A stretch of DNA of 63,507 nucleotides from Bacteroidota bacterium (GTDB lineage Bacteria > Bacteroidota > Ignavibacteria > Tepidaquicellales > Tepidaquicellaceae), in contig JAFDZR010000019.1 in the NCBI GenBank assembly GCA_018266875.1, positions 1-63,507 of the forward strand, given 5' to 3'. Position numbers and translations under genes: made by a program. Under the pieces are notes generated by a model. The model was not told the DNA's origin. It searched no databases and worked only from the letters and a program-made list of their open reading frames with translations. Of this stretch, positions 34,746 to 43,774 are shown in pieces. Positions within the stretch are counted from its first letter, which is position 1. Every line of letters begins with the position of its first letter.

Positions 34746-35090
34746 ATGAAATTATATTTATTCACTTACGGAACGCTGCAGGATGAAACGGTTCAGCAGG
34801 AACTATTCGGCAGGAAGCTAACCGGCGCAAAGGATATTCTTTCAGGATATAAAATATTTCCGTTTGAGATTACAGATAAGGAATTTCTTTTCAGATGTGA
34901 AGATAAAATCCAGATGACGGCAGTACCATCGGAAGACTTGTCAGATTACATAGAAGGAAGCGTTTTCGAAATATCTGATGAGGAGCTTCAGATGGCTGAA
35001 AAATATGAACCTTCAGAATACATGTGTTTTGAAGCGGTACTTGATTCCGGTAAGACCGCGCGCATTTTTGCCGCATCAGAATGGAATTGA
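34746..35090 (+). CDS. gamma-glutamylcyclotransferase (GGCT/AIG2)-like protein
   Basis: A 114-residue single-domain GGCT/AIG2-like protein. The substrate-binding YGTL motif is at residues 8-11 (LFTYGTLQDETVQ). The later block VFEISDEELQMAEKYEPSEYM is the usual GGCT region that closes the barrel, with an acidic residue that may serve as catalyst. The family releases 5-oxoproline from gamma-glutamyl amines, though many small members are untested. It is co-transcribed with the upstream P-loop gene. A joint role in a small-molecule pathway is possible but not shown. Confidence 0.82.
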   Translation: MKLYLFTYGTLQDETVQQELFGRKLTGAKDILSGYKIFPFEITDKEFLFRCEDKIQMTAVPSEDLSDYIEGSVFEISDEELQMAEKYEPSEYMCFEAVLDSGKTARIFAASEWN

Positions 35091-35228
35091 AATGACATTA
35101 CTTTTAAGATTTAAACTTGAAAAGCAGGTTCAATAAAATTATTTCAGCAGGTACGGTCAGAAATCAATTCTATATTATTTATAAAATTTTACAAACTGAT
35201 ATGTCTGTAATTAATCCGTAAAATAATT

Positions 35229-36848
35229 ATGAAAAGAAAAGAATTTATAAAAAGCGGAACGATCGCCGCTGCAGGACTTCCCGCTTTGATCACTTCTGTT
35301 GGTTCGGTATCAGATGACAGAATAACCCCAAAAAAAATTAATATGATCTCAGATGAATTTGAGCTAAATGAAATTACTATTGGCGAACTTCAGAAAAAAA
35401 TGGAAGAGGGTAAATATACTTCCGAAACGATCACAAAACTTTATCTGCAGAGGATAGATGATTTTGACAGGAACGGACCTGCGGTAAATTCAGTAATTGA
35501 ACTTAATCCTGATGCGCTGCAAACCGCAAAAGAGTTGGACGCTGAAAGAAAAAAAGGAAAAATCAGAGGACCGCTTCACGGTATTCCGGTATTGATAAAG
35601 GACAATATTGATACAGCTGACAAAATGATGACAACTGCAGGCTCTCTTGCAATGACTGGAAATAAACCTGCTGAAGACGCATTCATAGTCAGAAAACTCA
35701 GAGAAGCTGGAGCTGTACTGCTCGGTAAAACGAATCTGAGCGAATGGGCGAATTTCAGGTCCGGCAGATCCTGTTCAGGATGGAGCAGCCGTGGAGGACA
35801 GACTAAAAATCCGTATATTCTCGATCACAATCCATGCGGATCCAGTTCAGGTTCAGGAGCAGCTGTTGCCGCTAACTTCTGCGCAGCCGCTGTTGGAACG
35901 GAAACAGACGGTTCTGTAACATGCCCTGCGTCCGTAAACGGAATTGTCGGTATAAAACCAACGGTAGGTCTCTTAAGCCGCTCAGGTATAATTCCTATTT
36001 CTGTCACACAGGATACAGCCGGACCTATGGCTCGGACTGTTGCGGACGCCGCTGTGCTTCTCAGTGTGTTGACAGGAACTGATCCTGACGACATCATTAC
36101 AAAAGTGAGCGAAGGAAGAGCAGTTTCAGATTACACTGAATTTCTTGATAAAAAGGGATTGAAGGGAAAAAGGATCGGAGTTGAAAAAAAGAAATATGAA
36201 AATCAATTTATGTTCAGGCTGTTTCAGAAATCCCTGAATACGCTGAAGGAGCAAGGAGCTGAAATAGTCGAGATAGAATATCTTGATAAGATCAATGAAC
36301 TCGGAGATGCAGAATTTGAAGTCATGAAATATGAATTCAAATACGGGATTGATAAATATCTATCGGACAATAATTCTCCGGTAAAATCATTGAAGGAGTT
36401 GATAAAATTTAATTCTGATAATGAAGACAGGGTTATGCCGACTTTCAGACAGGAACTGCTTGAGGAATGCGTCGGGAAAGCAGGGCTGGATAGCGTTGAA
36501 TACCTGACAGCTCTGGAAAAAAGCCATAAGGGTTCACAGAAAATCATTGACGATGTAATGCAAGAAAACAAACTTGATGCAATAGCCGGATTTACGATGG
36601 GACCTGCATGCAGTACAGATACAATCTACGGAGACAGATGGGGAGATGTATACCTGACGGCTCCGGCGGCAATGAGCGGTTACCCGCATATAACTGTTCC
36701 GGCTGGAATGGTGTTTGATCTGCCGGTGGGAATTTCTTTTTTCAGCGGAGCATATAAAGAAGGCGAACTTATCAGAATAGCGTATTCATTTGAACAGGCG
36801 GAAAAGAAAAGGGTTAAACCTGAATTCAAAAGATCGTTTCTTCCTTAA
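35229..36848 (+). CDS. amidase-signature family amidase, exported
   Basis: A 539-residue amidase-signature hydrolase. The Ser-cisSer-Lys triad is visible: Lys in PVLIKDNIDTADKM, cis-Ser in PCGSSSGSGAAVAANFCAA and the nucleophile in VGTETDGSVTCPASVNG. The N-terminus MKRKEFIKSGTIAAAGLPAL resembles a Tat-type signal, with KR in place of the twin arginines, so export by Tat is uncertain and Sec is possible. Family members hydrolyse amides or transfer amide nitrogen. This exported clade often acts on peptides or aliphatic amides, with the substrate unknown here. The gene is single. Confidence 0.9.
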   Translation: MKRKEFIKSGTIAAAGLPALITSVGSVSDDRITPKKINMISDEFELNEITIGELQKKMEEGKYTSETITKLYLQRIDDFDRNGPAVNSVIELNPDALQTAKELDAERKKGKIRGPLHGIPVLIKDNIDTADKMMTTAGSLAMTGNKPAEDAFIVRKLREAGAVLLGKTNLSEWANFRSGRSCSGWSSRGGQTKNPYILDHNPCGSSSGSGAAVAANFCAAAVGTETDGSVTCPASVNGIVGIKPTVGLLSRSGIIPISVTQDTAGPMARTVADAAVLLSVLTGTDPDDIITKVSEGRAVSDYTEFLDKKGLKGKRIGVEKKKYENQFMFRLFQKSLNTLKEQGAEIVEIEYLDKINELGDAEFEVMKYEFKYGIDKYLSDNNSPVKSLKELIKFNSDNEDRVMPTFRQELLEECVGKAGLDSVEYLTALEKSHKGSQKIIDDVMQENKLDAIAGFTMGPACSTDTIYGDRWGDVYLTAPAAMSGYPHITVPAGMVFDLPVGISFFSGAYKEGELIRIAYSFEQAEKKRVKPEFKRSFLP

Positions 36849-36924
36849 TTGTTAACGGAAGTATCAGAATTAAAAAAGATACATTTTTTTTTAACCCTGT
36901 GAAATGAAATCCGCATTTTTTAAA

Positions 36925-38166
36925 TCATACCGGATCTGGTACTGAATTTCGCTTTAAAGTCTTGTAGGTATAAAATGTAGCAAAGATCATTATTATTCCT
37001 CCCGTAATAAAAGGATACTGATATCCGAGATACTGATAAACGAATCCTCCCCACAGCGGTCCGAGAAATCTTGCAAAAGCGCTGAGCGACTGATTTATAC
37101 CGAGGACCGATCCCTGGTTTTCAGGAGATACATTCTGCGAGAGCAAACTGACTGAAGCGGTGTTATTGAAACCGTTACCAACGGAAAGAACTGCTGTGAC
37201 CGCAAGCAGAACGCCAATTGATGTAGAAAACCCGATCAGACCAAGTCCGAAAATAGTGAGGAAATTTCCAAGGACAAGAGTGTTCTCCTCTCCGAATCTC
37301 TTCTGAACGAATCTTATCAGAAATATCTGAACCAAAGCTCCGATGATTCCCATAAAGGAAAACAGATATCCGATCTGCGCCTGATCAAGAGCAAGTCCGT
37401 CAGGTCTTTCGGCAAAGAGCTGATAAGTTCCGAAGATGTTTGAAAATGAGAATACTGCAATGAAAAAAATGATAATGTATTTACCGTATTTTTTATTAGC
37501 AAGATTTTCGATAATAAGTTTTACATTCAGCGGATTTCTGAACTTCTTTTCTTTCCTGTTCTTTATTCTTATCTCTTCGGGAAGTGTTTCTTTAAAAACA
37601 AAAATACTCATGACAAGCGCTACGGAAGAAAGAGCGGCGGAAATTAATACAGGAAATGCATAGCCGAAATTCTCGGATAAAATTCCTCCCACAGAAGGAC
37701 CGAATACAAACCCGAGAGAGAAAGCCGCGCTGATCAGTCCCATTCCTTTTGACCTTTCCTCTGGCGGTGTTATATCGGAAATTGCCGCCTGCGCTGCAGA
37801 AATATTTCCGGCAAAGACTCCTGCAAACGCTCTTGCAAAAATAAAAAGCAGCGGCGAGAGGATCTGACCTGAAAAAACAAATGCAAGAAGGAGATTGGAA
37901 ACAAGACTTCCCGTAAGACTAATTATGAGAACTGGTTTTCTTCCGAACTTATCAGAAAGAGATCCCCATACTGGATTGAAAAGAAACTGCATTAGTGAAA
38001 AAATTCCGACAATAAGTCCGATTGTTAATTCGCTTATGTGAAGAATGTTTATGGAGAAAGTCGGCAGAAGGGGCAGTATTATTCCGAATCCCAGCAGATC
38101 TATGAAGATCGTCAGAAATATTATAAAGAGTGTTGTGCCTTTTTTAGCTGGTACCGGATTCATCAT
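36925..38166 (-). CDS. MFS transporter, TetA-like drug/H+ antiporter group
   Basis: A 413-residue, 12-helix MFS transporter. The family markers are LGFGIILPLLP in helix 1, the loop 2-3 motif GSLSDKFGRKPVLI (motif A) and the helix 5 segment FSLGFVFGPSVGGIL (motif C, antiporter-specific). Overall it resembles TetA-type efflux pumps, but substrate prediction beyond efflux is not justified. Its ATG overlaps the stop of the upstream site-2-type protease gene by 4 bases, so both are translated from one message. Confidence 0.9.
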   Translation of the reverse strand: MMNPVPAKKGTTLFIIFLTIFIDLLGFGIILPLLPTFSINILHISELTIGLIVGIFSLMQFLFNPVWGSLSDKFGRKPVLIISLTGSLVSNLLLAFVFSGQILSPLLFIFARAFAGVFAGNISAAQAAISDITPPEERSKGMGLISAAFSLGFVFGPSVGGILSENFGYAFPVLISAALSSVALVMSIFVFKETLPEEIRIKNRKEKKFRNPLNVKLIIENLANKKYGKYIIIFFIAVFSFSNIFGTYQLFAERPDGLALDQAQIGYLFSFMGIIGALVQIFLIRFVQKRFGEENTLVLGNFLTIFGLGLIGFSTSIGVLLAVTAVLSVGNGFNNTASVSLLSQNVSPENQGSVLGINQSLSAFARFLGPLWGGFVYQYLGYQYPFITGGIIMIFATFYTYKTLKRNSVPDPV

Positions 38167-39167
38167 AATTCATATACGGGTACAGGACAAAATGAAACTA
38201 TAAAAATAAAAAATGTAAACCATCCGACCATCATTCTTCCGCTGCTCAGAGGTTCCTCGTAATCCGGAAAGACCGGAGGATGCTGGATCTTAATAACGAA
38301 CAGGATCAGCAGAGCCCATACAAGCCAGTTCAGGGATCCCCAGCTGAAGCCGATATTAAAAAGCGGAAGAAGTCCCGCAAGACCGAAGAACAGCAGAAGC
38401 CCGAATGTTGCATAAGCAATATATTTATGTTTGTCTCCGAACATAGCATAAGCAATATGTCCTCCGTCAAGCTGTCCGACCGGCATCATGTTGAGTGATG
38501 TGATAAGAAGACCGAACCAGCCGACACAAAGAAAAGGATAATGATAGAATTCATTCATAGGCGGCATAAAGACACCGGGAGATGAAGTAAAGAGTTTTTC
38601 CATGGTCCAGAACATTATATTATAACCGAATGAAAATCCTCCGACGGGAATGCCCGTTGACCTGTATTCAGGATGGATCTCATAGATATAATTTATTGAT
38701 GGCAGAGTAAGAAACCCGATGAGTAAAATAATCAGAGTCGTTATCCATCCTGCAATCGGACCCGCAGCTCCTATATCAAACAAAGCCTTTCTGCTGTAAT
38801 ATCTTGCCTTCATTCTTATGACCGCTCCCATTGTTCCGAAAGGATTCAGAAAAATAAAAGGAAAAGGAATGTAATAGGGAAGAGTGACCGGGACATTGTG
38901 AATCCTTGCCGCAAAGTAATGTCCGAACTCATGTGTGGTTATTACGAGCAGAATCAGCACGGAATAAGTTATTCCCAGAGAGAAATTTTCTAGCTGATAA
39001 GGATTTTGATTCAGCCAGTATACACCGGCAAGCGTAGTAGTAAAAAAAGTGGAAATAAACAGAAACAGATTTAACCAGATCCCGGGTCCTTTCTTTTCTT
39101 TGGTTTCCTCATATTCCTCAATAATTACTTCCTGACTGCTGTCAGGTAATTGTTCGTATGGATTCAT
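38163..39167 (-). CDS. M50-like site-2 protease family membrane protein
   Basis: A 334-residue membrane protease of the S2P/M50 group. The zinc motif HEFGH is at residues 79-83 (VITTHEFGHYFAARI). The third ligand is in PVGQLDGGHIAYA near residue 240. About six to seven hydrophobic segments surround them. It carries an acidic cytoplasmic N-terminus (EVIIEEYEETKEKKG). S2P proteases cut membrane-bound regulators or signal remnants. The partner is unknown. It is translationally coupled to the downstream MFS transporter by a 4-base overlap. Confidence 0.9.
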   Translation of the reverse strand: MNPYEQLPDSSQEVIIEEYEETKEKKGPGIWLNLFLFISTFFTTTLAGVYWLNQNPYQLENFSLGITYSVLILLVITTHEFGHYFAARIHNVPVTLPYYIPFPFIFLNPFGTMGAVIRMKARYYSRKALFDIGAAGPIAGWITTLIILLIGFLTLPSINYIYEIHPEYRSTGIPVGGFSFGYNIMFWTMEKLFTSSPGVFMPPMNEFYHYPFLCVGWFGLLITSLNMMPVGQLDGGHIAYAMFGDKHKYIAYATFGLLLFFGLAGLLPLFNIGFSWGSLNWLVWALLILFVIKIQHPPVFPDYEEPLSSGRMMVGWFTFFIFIVSFCPVPVYEL

Positions 39168-39276
39168 TGATGCAAAATAATTTTAATGTATCTGAAAATC
39201 AATCTATCTTTACTCTTTAATTATATTTATGTTTTTATGATATTGCAAAATATTTAACTGAAAACCTGGTATTTAT

Positions 39277-40239
39277 TTGGAAAATAAATTGGAAAATATA
39301 ATTCCTCCGGAGTCTGGAAATAAAAAGGGACCTTTATCCGGAATACATCCGCTGTATTTTATTATCATCTCTCTGGCGATTGTGTTTTTTCTTTATCAGA
39401 TAGTCGGAGGTCTGATATCTTTCATGATACTCGGTCAGGATATGGAAATAAACAGCAGTAACCTGAATCTTACCAGAATAGTTCTTACGTTTGCTCAGTT
39501 TATGTTCATACTTGCGCCGGCTGTATTTCTTGTAATGCTTCAGGATAATGACCTGAAGGAAACATTCCGTCTTAAATTACCCGATCTGAAGATACTTTTG
39601 TATTCAGTCATGGGCATAATCGCTGTACAGCCATTTCTACAGGTATATATTTATTTTCAGAATGAAATAATTTTCTCGCTTCCATTCGGAAGTGATTTTC
39701 TCAAACAGATGAAGGAACTGTTTGACACTCTCGAAGCTACAACAGCCAAACTCGTTACCGCAGGTTCGTTTCCGGAATTTTTATTTGTGCTGATCGTAAT
39801 AGCGGTCACACCTGCTGTCTGCGAGGAATTTCTTTTCAGAGGACTTGTTCTGAAAAATCTTGAGAAGATCACCAATGCTTCAAAGGCGATTTTCTTTTCA
39901 GGTCTGCTTTTTGCCCTGTTCCACTTTCATCCGTTTAATCTTATACCGCTCATCCTGCTCGGAATATACCTCTCTTTTACTGTATATTACAGCGGAAGCA
40001 TTCTGACAGCGGTCGTATGTCATTTCATGAATAATTTCATTTCTGCTGTAGCAGTATATGTTTACGGCGCCGAAGCTTTTACGGATCTGGAATCAGGAAA
40101 TGCTCTGAGCTCTGCTGAGAAAATCCAGTTCATTCTGCTCGGAATAGTTTCGATAGCTGTATTTATTTTCATCTGCCGGCTAATCAAAAAAAATTTTGTG
40201 AATAAACAGGAAGTAATTAATTCAAATCAGGTTATATGA
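39277..40239 (+). CDS. CPBP-family intramembrane metalloprotease
   Basis: A 320-residue polytopic protein of the CPBP family with intact motifs: EEFLFR in AVCEEFLFRGLVL (about residue 188), the histidine in LLFALFHFHPF (about residue 214) and HFMNN near residue 249. It starts with TTG at 39277. A second in-frame TTG at 39289 is an alternative, and no ATG occurs before the first helix. The stop overlaps the ATG of cdsA by 4 bases, making this pair an operon. It might process prenylated or other membrane peptides, but targets are unknown. Confidence 0.88.
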   Translation: MENKLENIIPPESGNKKGPLSGIHPLYFIIISLAIVFFLYQIVGGLISFMILGQDMEINSSNLNLTRIVLTFAQFMFILAPAVFLVMLQDNDLKETFRLKLPDLKILLYSVMGIIAVQPFLQVYIYFQNEIIFSLPFGSDFLKQMKELFDTLEATTAKLVTAGSFPEFLFVLIVIAVTPAVCEEFLFRGLVLKNLEKITNASKAIFFSGLLFALFHFHPFNLIPLILLGIYLSFTVYYSGSILTAVVCHFMNNFISAVAVYVYGAEAFTDLESGNALSSAEKIQFILLGIVSIAVFIFICRLIKKNFVNKQEVINSNQVI

Positions 40240-41027
40240 GCAATCTTGCCAAAAGAGTAACTGCAGCGGTGTTCGGCGTTCCCGCTCTGCTTTTCATATC
40301 ATATCAGGGAGGATATTTTCTTCTCTGCCTTACTCTTGTTCTGAATTCACTTGCGCTGTGGGAATTCTTTTCCATGCTGGAAAAAAAAGACATTCACCCG
40401 ATGAAAATTATTACTGTGATTCTTTCTGATTTATTTATTTTGTATTCGGTCATGAATCCACAGTCAACTCACAGACTTTTGCTTTTAATTTTATTTACCC
40501 TGATCACGGCTTCAGCAGAGATCTTCAGAGGAAGCGCTAAGAGTCCTTTGAATCCGGCTGCAGCAATGTTTGGCGTTCTTTACATTACAATGCCTTTTTT
40601 AATTCTCAATGAACTTCAGCCGGTGTCGGGCAAACTTGTTATAGTTTTTCTTTTTATTCAGATATGGACCTGTGATACAGCGGCTTATTTCGCCGGCAGG
40701 AAATTCGGGAAACATAAATTGAGCGGGATCAGTCCGAATAAAACAGTTGAAGGATCAGCGGCCGGATTTATTTTTACAGTTATCATTTCTGTGACTCTGC
40801 ATTTTATTTTTCCTGAATATCTGAATATTAAAGATGCTCTGATTACGGGAATACTGACGGGAATATTTTCACAGACAGGAGATCTGTTTGAATCCATGAT
40901 AAAAAGGTTCTGCGGCGTAAAAGATTCTTCATCTGTCATACCCGGACACGGAGGAATTCTCGACAGGTTTGACAGTCTTGTTTTTGTAACTCCTATAATA
41001 TATTTGTATTTTACATTTGCAGCGTGA
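40236..41027 (+). CDS. cdsA: phosphatidate cytidylyltransferase (CDP-diglyceride synthase)
   Basis: CdsA turns phosphatidic acid and CTP into CDP-diacylglycerol, the branch point for phospholipid synthesis, in the inner membrane. The 263-residue protein has the expected multiple helices. Its C-terminal signature runs from SQTGDLFESMIKRFCGVKDS to PGHGGILDRFDSL, carrying the acids that bind Mg-CTP. LSGISPNKTVEGSAAGFIF is the upstream conserved loop. The ATG overlaps the stop of the CPBP gene by 4 bases, and the next gene is 169 bases away. Confidence 0.95.
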   Translation: MSNLAKRVTAAVFGVPALLFISYQGGYFLLCLTLVLNSLALWEFFSMLEKKDIHPMKIITVILSDLFILYSVMNPQSTHRLLLLILFTLITASAEIFRGSAKSPLNPAAAMFGVLYITMPFLILNELQPVSGKLVIVFLFIQIWTCDTAAYFAGRKFGKHKLSGISPNKTVEGSAAGFIFTVIISVTLHFIFPEYLNIKDALITGILTGIFSQTGDLFESMIKRFCGVKDSSSVIPGHGGILDRFDSLVFVTPIIYLYFTFAA

Positions 41028-41196
41028 CTTAACGGGTATTTAATTTTTACAATTAAAATTTTATATCTTGAATTTAATAAGAGCATTCAAATTATTTTAT
41101 GATTTAATAATTAATTTATAATTGATAAATTGATTTATTCTTATAATTTTATTTAAACAAATTGACAGTTCAAACATATTCATATAATCAGAAAAA

Positions 41197-41748
41197 ATGA
41201 CAGGCAGGAAACCTAAAAATAAAAATCCCGGCGCGCCAAAGAAAACCAGGAAAAAAGCTGAAGAAGAAATTGATGACATTTCTCACGATGATGATATATC
41301 TCACGATGATGACAATGAACTCATGGATTCGGATATGATCTCAGACAGGGAAATTGATTCAATGCTTGAGAATGAATCTCTCGGTGATCTTAGCGCAGAA
41401 GATGATGAAGAATTTATTCAGCAGGTGGAGGAGTTCAAAAAGGAACATTCCAAAAGCAAAATGATAAAAGTTTATGACTATATCGGCAAACCCTCTTTTA
41501 AGGAACTGAAAAAACTCGATCCCGGTGACATTAAAAAAGAATTAAAGAGGCTGATCGTTGCTCTTGACAAAAAGAACATTATTGTTCATTCGCACGGTGA
41601 TTATGATGACAGTGAAAAATACAGATTTATTACCGAAGAGGTGTTCAAGGAAGTTGTGGAAGATAAAAAAAGCCAGCATATAACTTTCGTATATGAGGAT
41701 TATCATCCTGAAGCGGACGATGATGAAGATGATGAGGATTTCTATTAA
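41197..41748 (+). CDS. uncharacterised acidic protein with conserved C-terminal domain
   Basis: A 183-residue cytoplasmic protein in three parts. Residues 1-24 are basic (RKPKNKNPGAPKKTRKKAEE). Residues 25-80 are extremely acidic, with a duplicated DDISHDD encoded by an 18-base direct repeat near 41274-41310. Residues 88-170 form a mixed domain (KVYDYIGKPSFKELKKLDPG, IIVHSHGDYDDSEKYRFITE). The end is again acidic (EADDDEDDEDFY). I associate the last domain with unnamed Bacteroidota proteins. No function is known to me. The basic-acidic design suggests nucleic-acid or protein interaction (inference). It precedes the thioredoxin-like gene by 15 bases. Confidence 0.7.
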   Translation: MTGRKPKNKNPGAPKKTRKKAEEEIDDISHDDDISHDDDNELMDSDMISDREIDSMLENESLGDLSAEDDEEFIQQVEEFKKEHSKSKMIKVYDYIGKPSFKELKKLDPGDIKKELKRLIVALDKKNIIVHSHGDYDDSEKYRFITEEVFKEVVEDKKSQHITFVYEDYHPEADDDEDDEDFY

Positions 41749-41763
41749 AATTTATGTGAATAA

Positions 41764-42312
41764 ATGGCAGTTCAGAATAATCTAAATAACATAGATTCAG
41801 AAATAACGGACTTTTCTCTCAAAGGAACAGACGAAAAAATATACTCTCCTTCAGATTTCCCGGATAAGAAAATTCTTGTAATAATATTCATGTGCAATCA
41901 TTGTCCGTATGTAAAAGCAGTGATGGACAGATTTAACGCTCTGCAGAGCAGATTTGCCGACAGGGGAGTTCAGCTGATTGGAATAAATCCTAATGACGCT
42001 GAAACATATCCGGAAGATTCTTTTGAAAATATGAAACTGTTTGCAAAACAATACGGGATGAATTTTCCGTATCTGATAGACGGCACACAGGAAACCGCAC
42101 GGAAATATGACGCAGTCTGCACACCGGATATTTATGTTTATGATAAAAACAGAATCCTGAAATACAGAGGCCGTCTTGATGACAGTTGGAAAGACGATAA
42201 AAAAATAACCTCAAAGGATCTTGAAAAAGCAATAGATCATTTGCTTTCAGAAAAAGAAATAGATTTTCCGCAGATACCTTCGATGGGTTGTTCCATTAAA
42301 TGGAAACAATAA
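41764..42312 (+). CDS. thioredoxin-like/AhpC-TSA family protein
   Basis: A 182-residue thioredoxin-fold protein without a signal peptide. The redox site is CNHCPYVKAVMDRF near residue 43. The CxxC-P-Y pattern belongs to a group of AhpC/TSA-like proteins of unknown partner. GVQLIGINPNDAETYPEDSF and DAVCTPDIYVYDKNRIL carry the fold's second part and the cis-Pro. Family members act as thiol oxidoreductases or peroxidases. The C-terminus has an extra Cys (SMGCSIKWK). It follows the acidic protein by 15 bases and likely shares its transcript. Confidence 0.85.
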   Translation: MAVQNNLNNIDSEITDFSLKGTDEKIYSPSDFPDKKILVIIFMCNHCPYVKAVMDRFNALQSRFADRGVQLIGINPNDAETYPEDSFENMKLFAKQYGMNFPYLIDGTQETARKYDAVCTPDIYVYDKNRILKYRGRLDDSWKDDKKITSKDLEKAIDHLLSEKEIDFPQIPSMGCSIKWKQ

Positions 42313-42372
42313 TTAACTTGTCCTGAACAAATAATCAAAGCCCTTTCTCCGTTTTATCAATTCAATTTTAAA

Positions 42373-42403
42373 TTGTAAGAAAAATATATTTAAACTAACT
42401 TTG
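42373..42403 (+). promoter_or_regulatory. Bacteroidota-type promoter for the dPGM gene
   Basis: TTG at 42373-42375 and TAACTTTG at 42396-42403 fit the -33/-7 consensus TTG...TAnnTTTG, with 20 bases between the two. The element ends 27 bases before the ATG at 42431, the expected distance. Confidence 0.55.
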
Positions 42404-42430
42404 AATGTTTAAAAAATCAAAAATATTTTA

Positions 42431-43036
42431 ATGCCAAAGTTAGTCATAGTTCGTCACGGACAATCTCAGTGGAATCTTGAAAACAAATTCACAGGCTGGA
42501 TAGATATAGACCTTTCTCCCAAAGGCATTGAGGAAGCAAAGAAAGCAGCGGAAAAATTAAAGGATTTTAAATTCGATAAAGCTTATACTTCTGATCTGAT
42601 AAGAGCTCAGAGGACACTTGATATAATTCTCAGGGAAAACGGAATGGAAAACATTCCTGTCGAAAAGGACAAAGCGCTGAATGAAAGAATGTACGGGGAT
42701 CTGCAGGGTCTTAATAAAGATGAATGCAGGAAAAAATTCGGCGAGGAACAGGTAAAGATCTGGAGAAGAAGTTATAACACGCCTCCTCCAAACGGAGAAA
42801 GTCTTAAGGATACCGCTGACAGAGTTCTTCCTTATTACCATTCAAAGATAGAGCCGGAGCTTAAAAAGGGGAAAAATATTCTGATATCAGCTCATGGAAA
42901 CAGTCTCAGAGCGCTGATAATGTATCTTGAAAAACTCAGCAGCGATGAGATCCTTAGGACTGAGATCCCTACAGGTTCGCCGAAGGAATATATCCTTGAC
43001 GATTCTTTAAATGTACTTGAAACCAAATATCTATAA
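42431..43036 (+). CDS. gpmA: 2,3-bisphosphoglycerate-dependent phosphoglycerate mutase
   Basis: This enzyme interconverts 3- and 2-phosphoglycerate in glycolysis and gluconeogenesis, in the cytoplasm. It has the phosphohistidine RHG motif with H9 (VIVRHGQSQWNLENKFTGW), the acid pair region ALNERMYGDLQGLNK near residue 80, and the second catalytic His in ISAHGNSLRALI near residue 155. At 201 residues it is shorter than E. coli GpmA (250), like other compact dPGMs. The N-terminal signature FTGWIDIDLSPKG supports dPGM over a general histidine phosphatase. A good promoter precedes it and the 3' end overlaps the HAD gene by 26 bases. Confidence 0.9.
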   Translation: MPKLVIVRHGQSQWNLENKFTGWIDIDLSPKGIEEAKKAAEKLKDFKFDKAYTSDLIRAQRTLDIILRENGMENIPVEKDKALNERMYGDLQGLNKDECRKKFGEEQVKIWRRSYNTPPPNGESLKDTADRVLPYYHSKIEPELKKGKNILISAHGNSLRALIMYLEKLSSDEILRTEIPTGSPKEYILDDSLNVLETKYL

Positions 43037-43682
43037 TACACAGCTATTGAGCCTACCGAACACAAATAATAAAATTAAAAACATAGTGTTTGATCTCGGC
43101 AATACGCTTGTTTACTTCGACTATTGTTATTTTTATGACGGAGTATCTCATCTTGAAAAAAATGCAAACGCGCGGAAGCTCAAAAAATTTTTCTCGGATC
43201 AGAAACTCGATCTGAAGATCGGAAGCAACAGGATTAAAATAAAAGATGCATTCAAAATCCTGAAAAAAAAATTCAATCTGAAAATCGGATACGCTGATTT
43301 TCATTTTCTGTACTGCGACATATTCTGGGAAAATACTCAGATGAAGAATTTTATTGAAAACAAACTACTGAATTCAGGATACAGGTTGTATATGCTTTCA
43401 AACGTAGACGCTTCACACATCAATTTCATTGACAATAATTTCCCTTATGTAAAGCATATTAAAAACCGCGTGCTTTCCTACAAAGTCAAAGCTGTTAAAC
43501 CCGATAAAAAAATATACAGGCATTTAATCAATAAGTACAGATTAATTCCCGGAGAGACATTATTTATAGATGACCTCAGACAAAATATACTTTCGTCAAA
43601 TGAACTCGGACTCAATACTATTCATTATACTTCCCATAAAAGATTCTTAAAAGAGTTTAAAAAGTTTACCGGAATTAAATAG
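43011..43682 (+). CDS. HAD-superfamily hydrolase (YihX-like)
   Basis: A 223-residue HAD phosphatase of subfamily I. Motif I is VFDLGNTLVYFD near residue 27: the nucleophile Asp is followed by Leu-Gly-Asn, like YihX-type enzymes, in place of DxDGT. Motif II is MLSNVDASH near residue 132, motif III the Lys in KAVKPDKKIY near residue 165, and motif IV LFIDDLRQNI near residue 187. The ATG at 43011 lies inside the dPGM gene, 26 bases before its stop. GTG just before the nucleophile is too late to include strand 1. It is likely co-translated with dPGM, and a sugar-phosphate substrate is possible. Confidence 0.83.
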   Translation: MYLKPNIYNTQLLSLPNTNNKIKNIVFDLGNTLVYFDYCYFYDGVSHLEKNANARKLKKFFSDQKLDLKIGSNRIKIKDAFKILKKKFNLKIGYADFHFLYCDIFWENTQMKNFIENKLLNSGYRLYMLSNVDASHINFIDNNFPYVKHIKNRVLSYKVKAVKPDKKIYRHLINKYRLIPGETLFIDDLRQNILSSNELGLNTIHYTSHKRFLKEFKKFTGIK

Positions 43683-43774
43683 AATATATTATTATTTATT
43701 AAATTGACTTAAAATATTATATTACAATTAATCTTAACCTTTCTTTATTAAAATTTATAATTAAAACAATAAAA

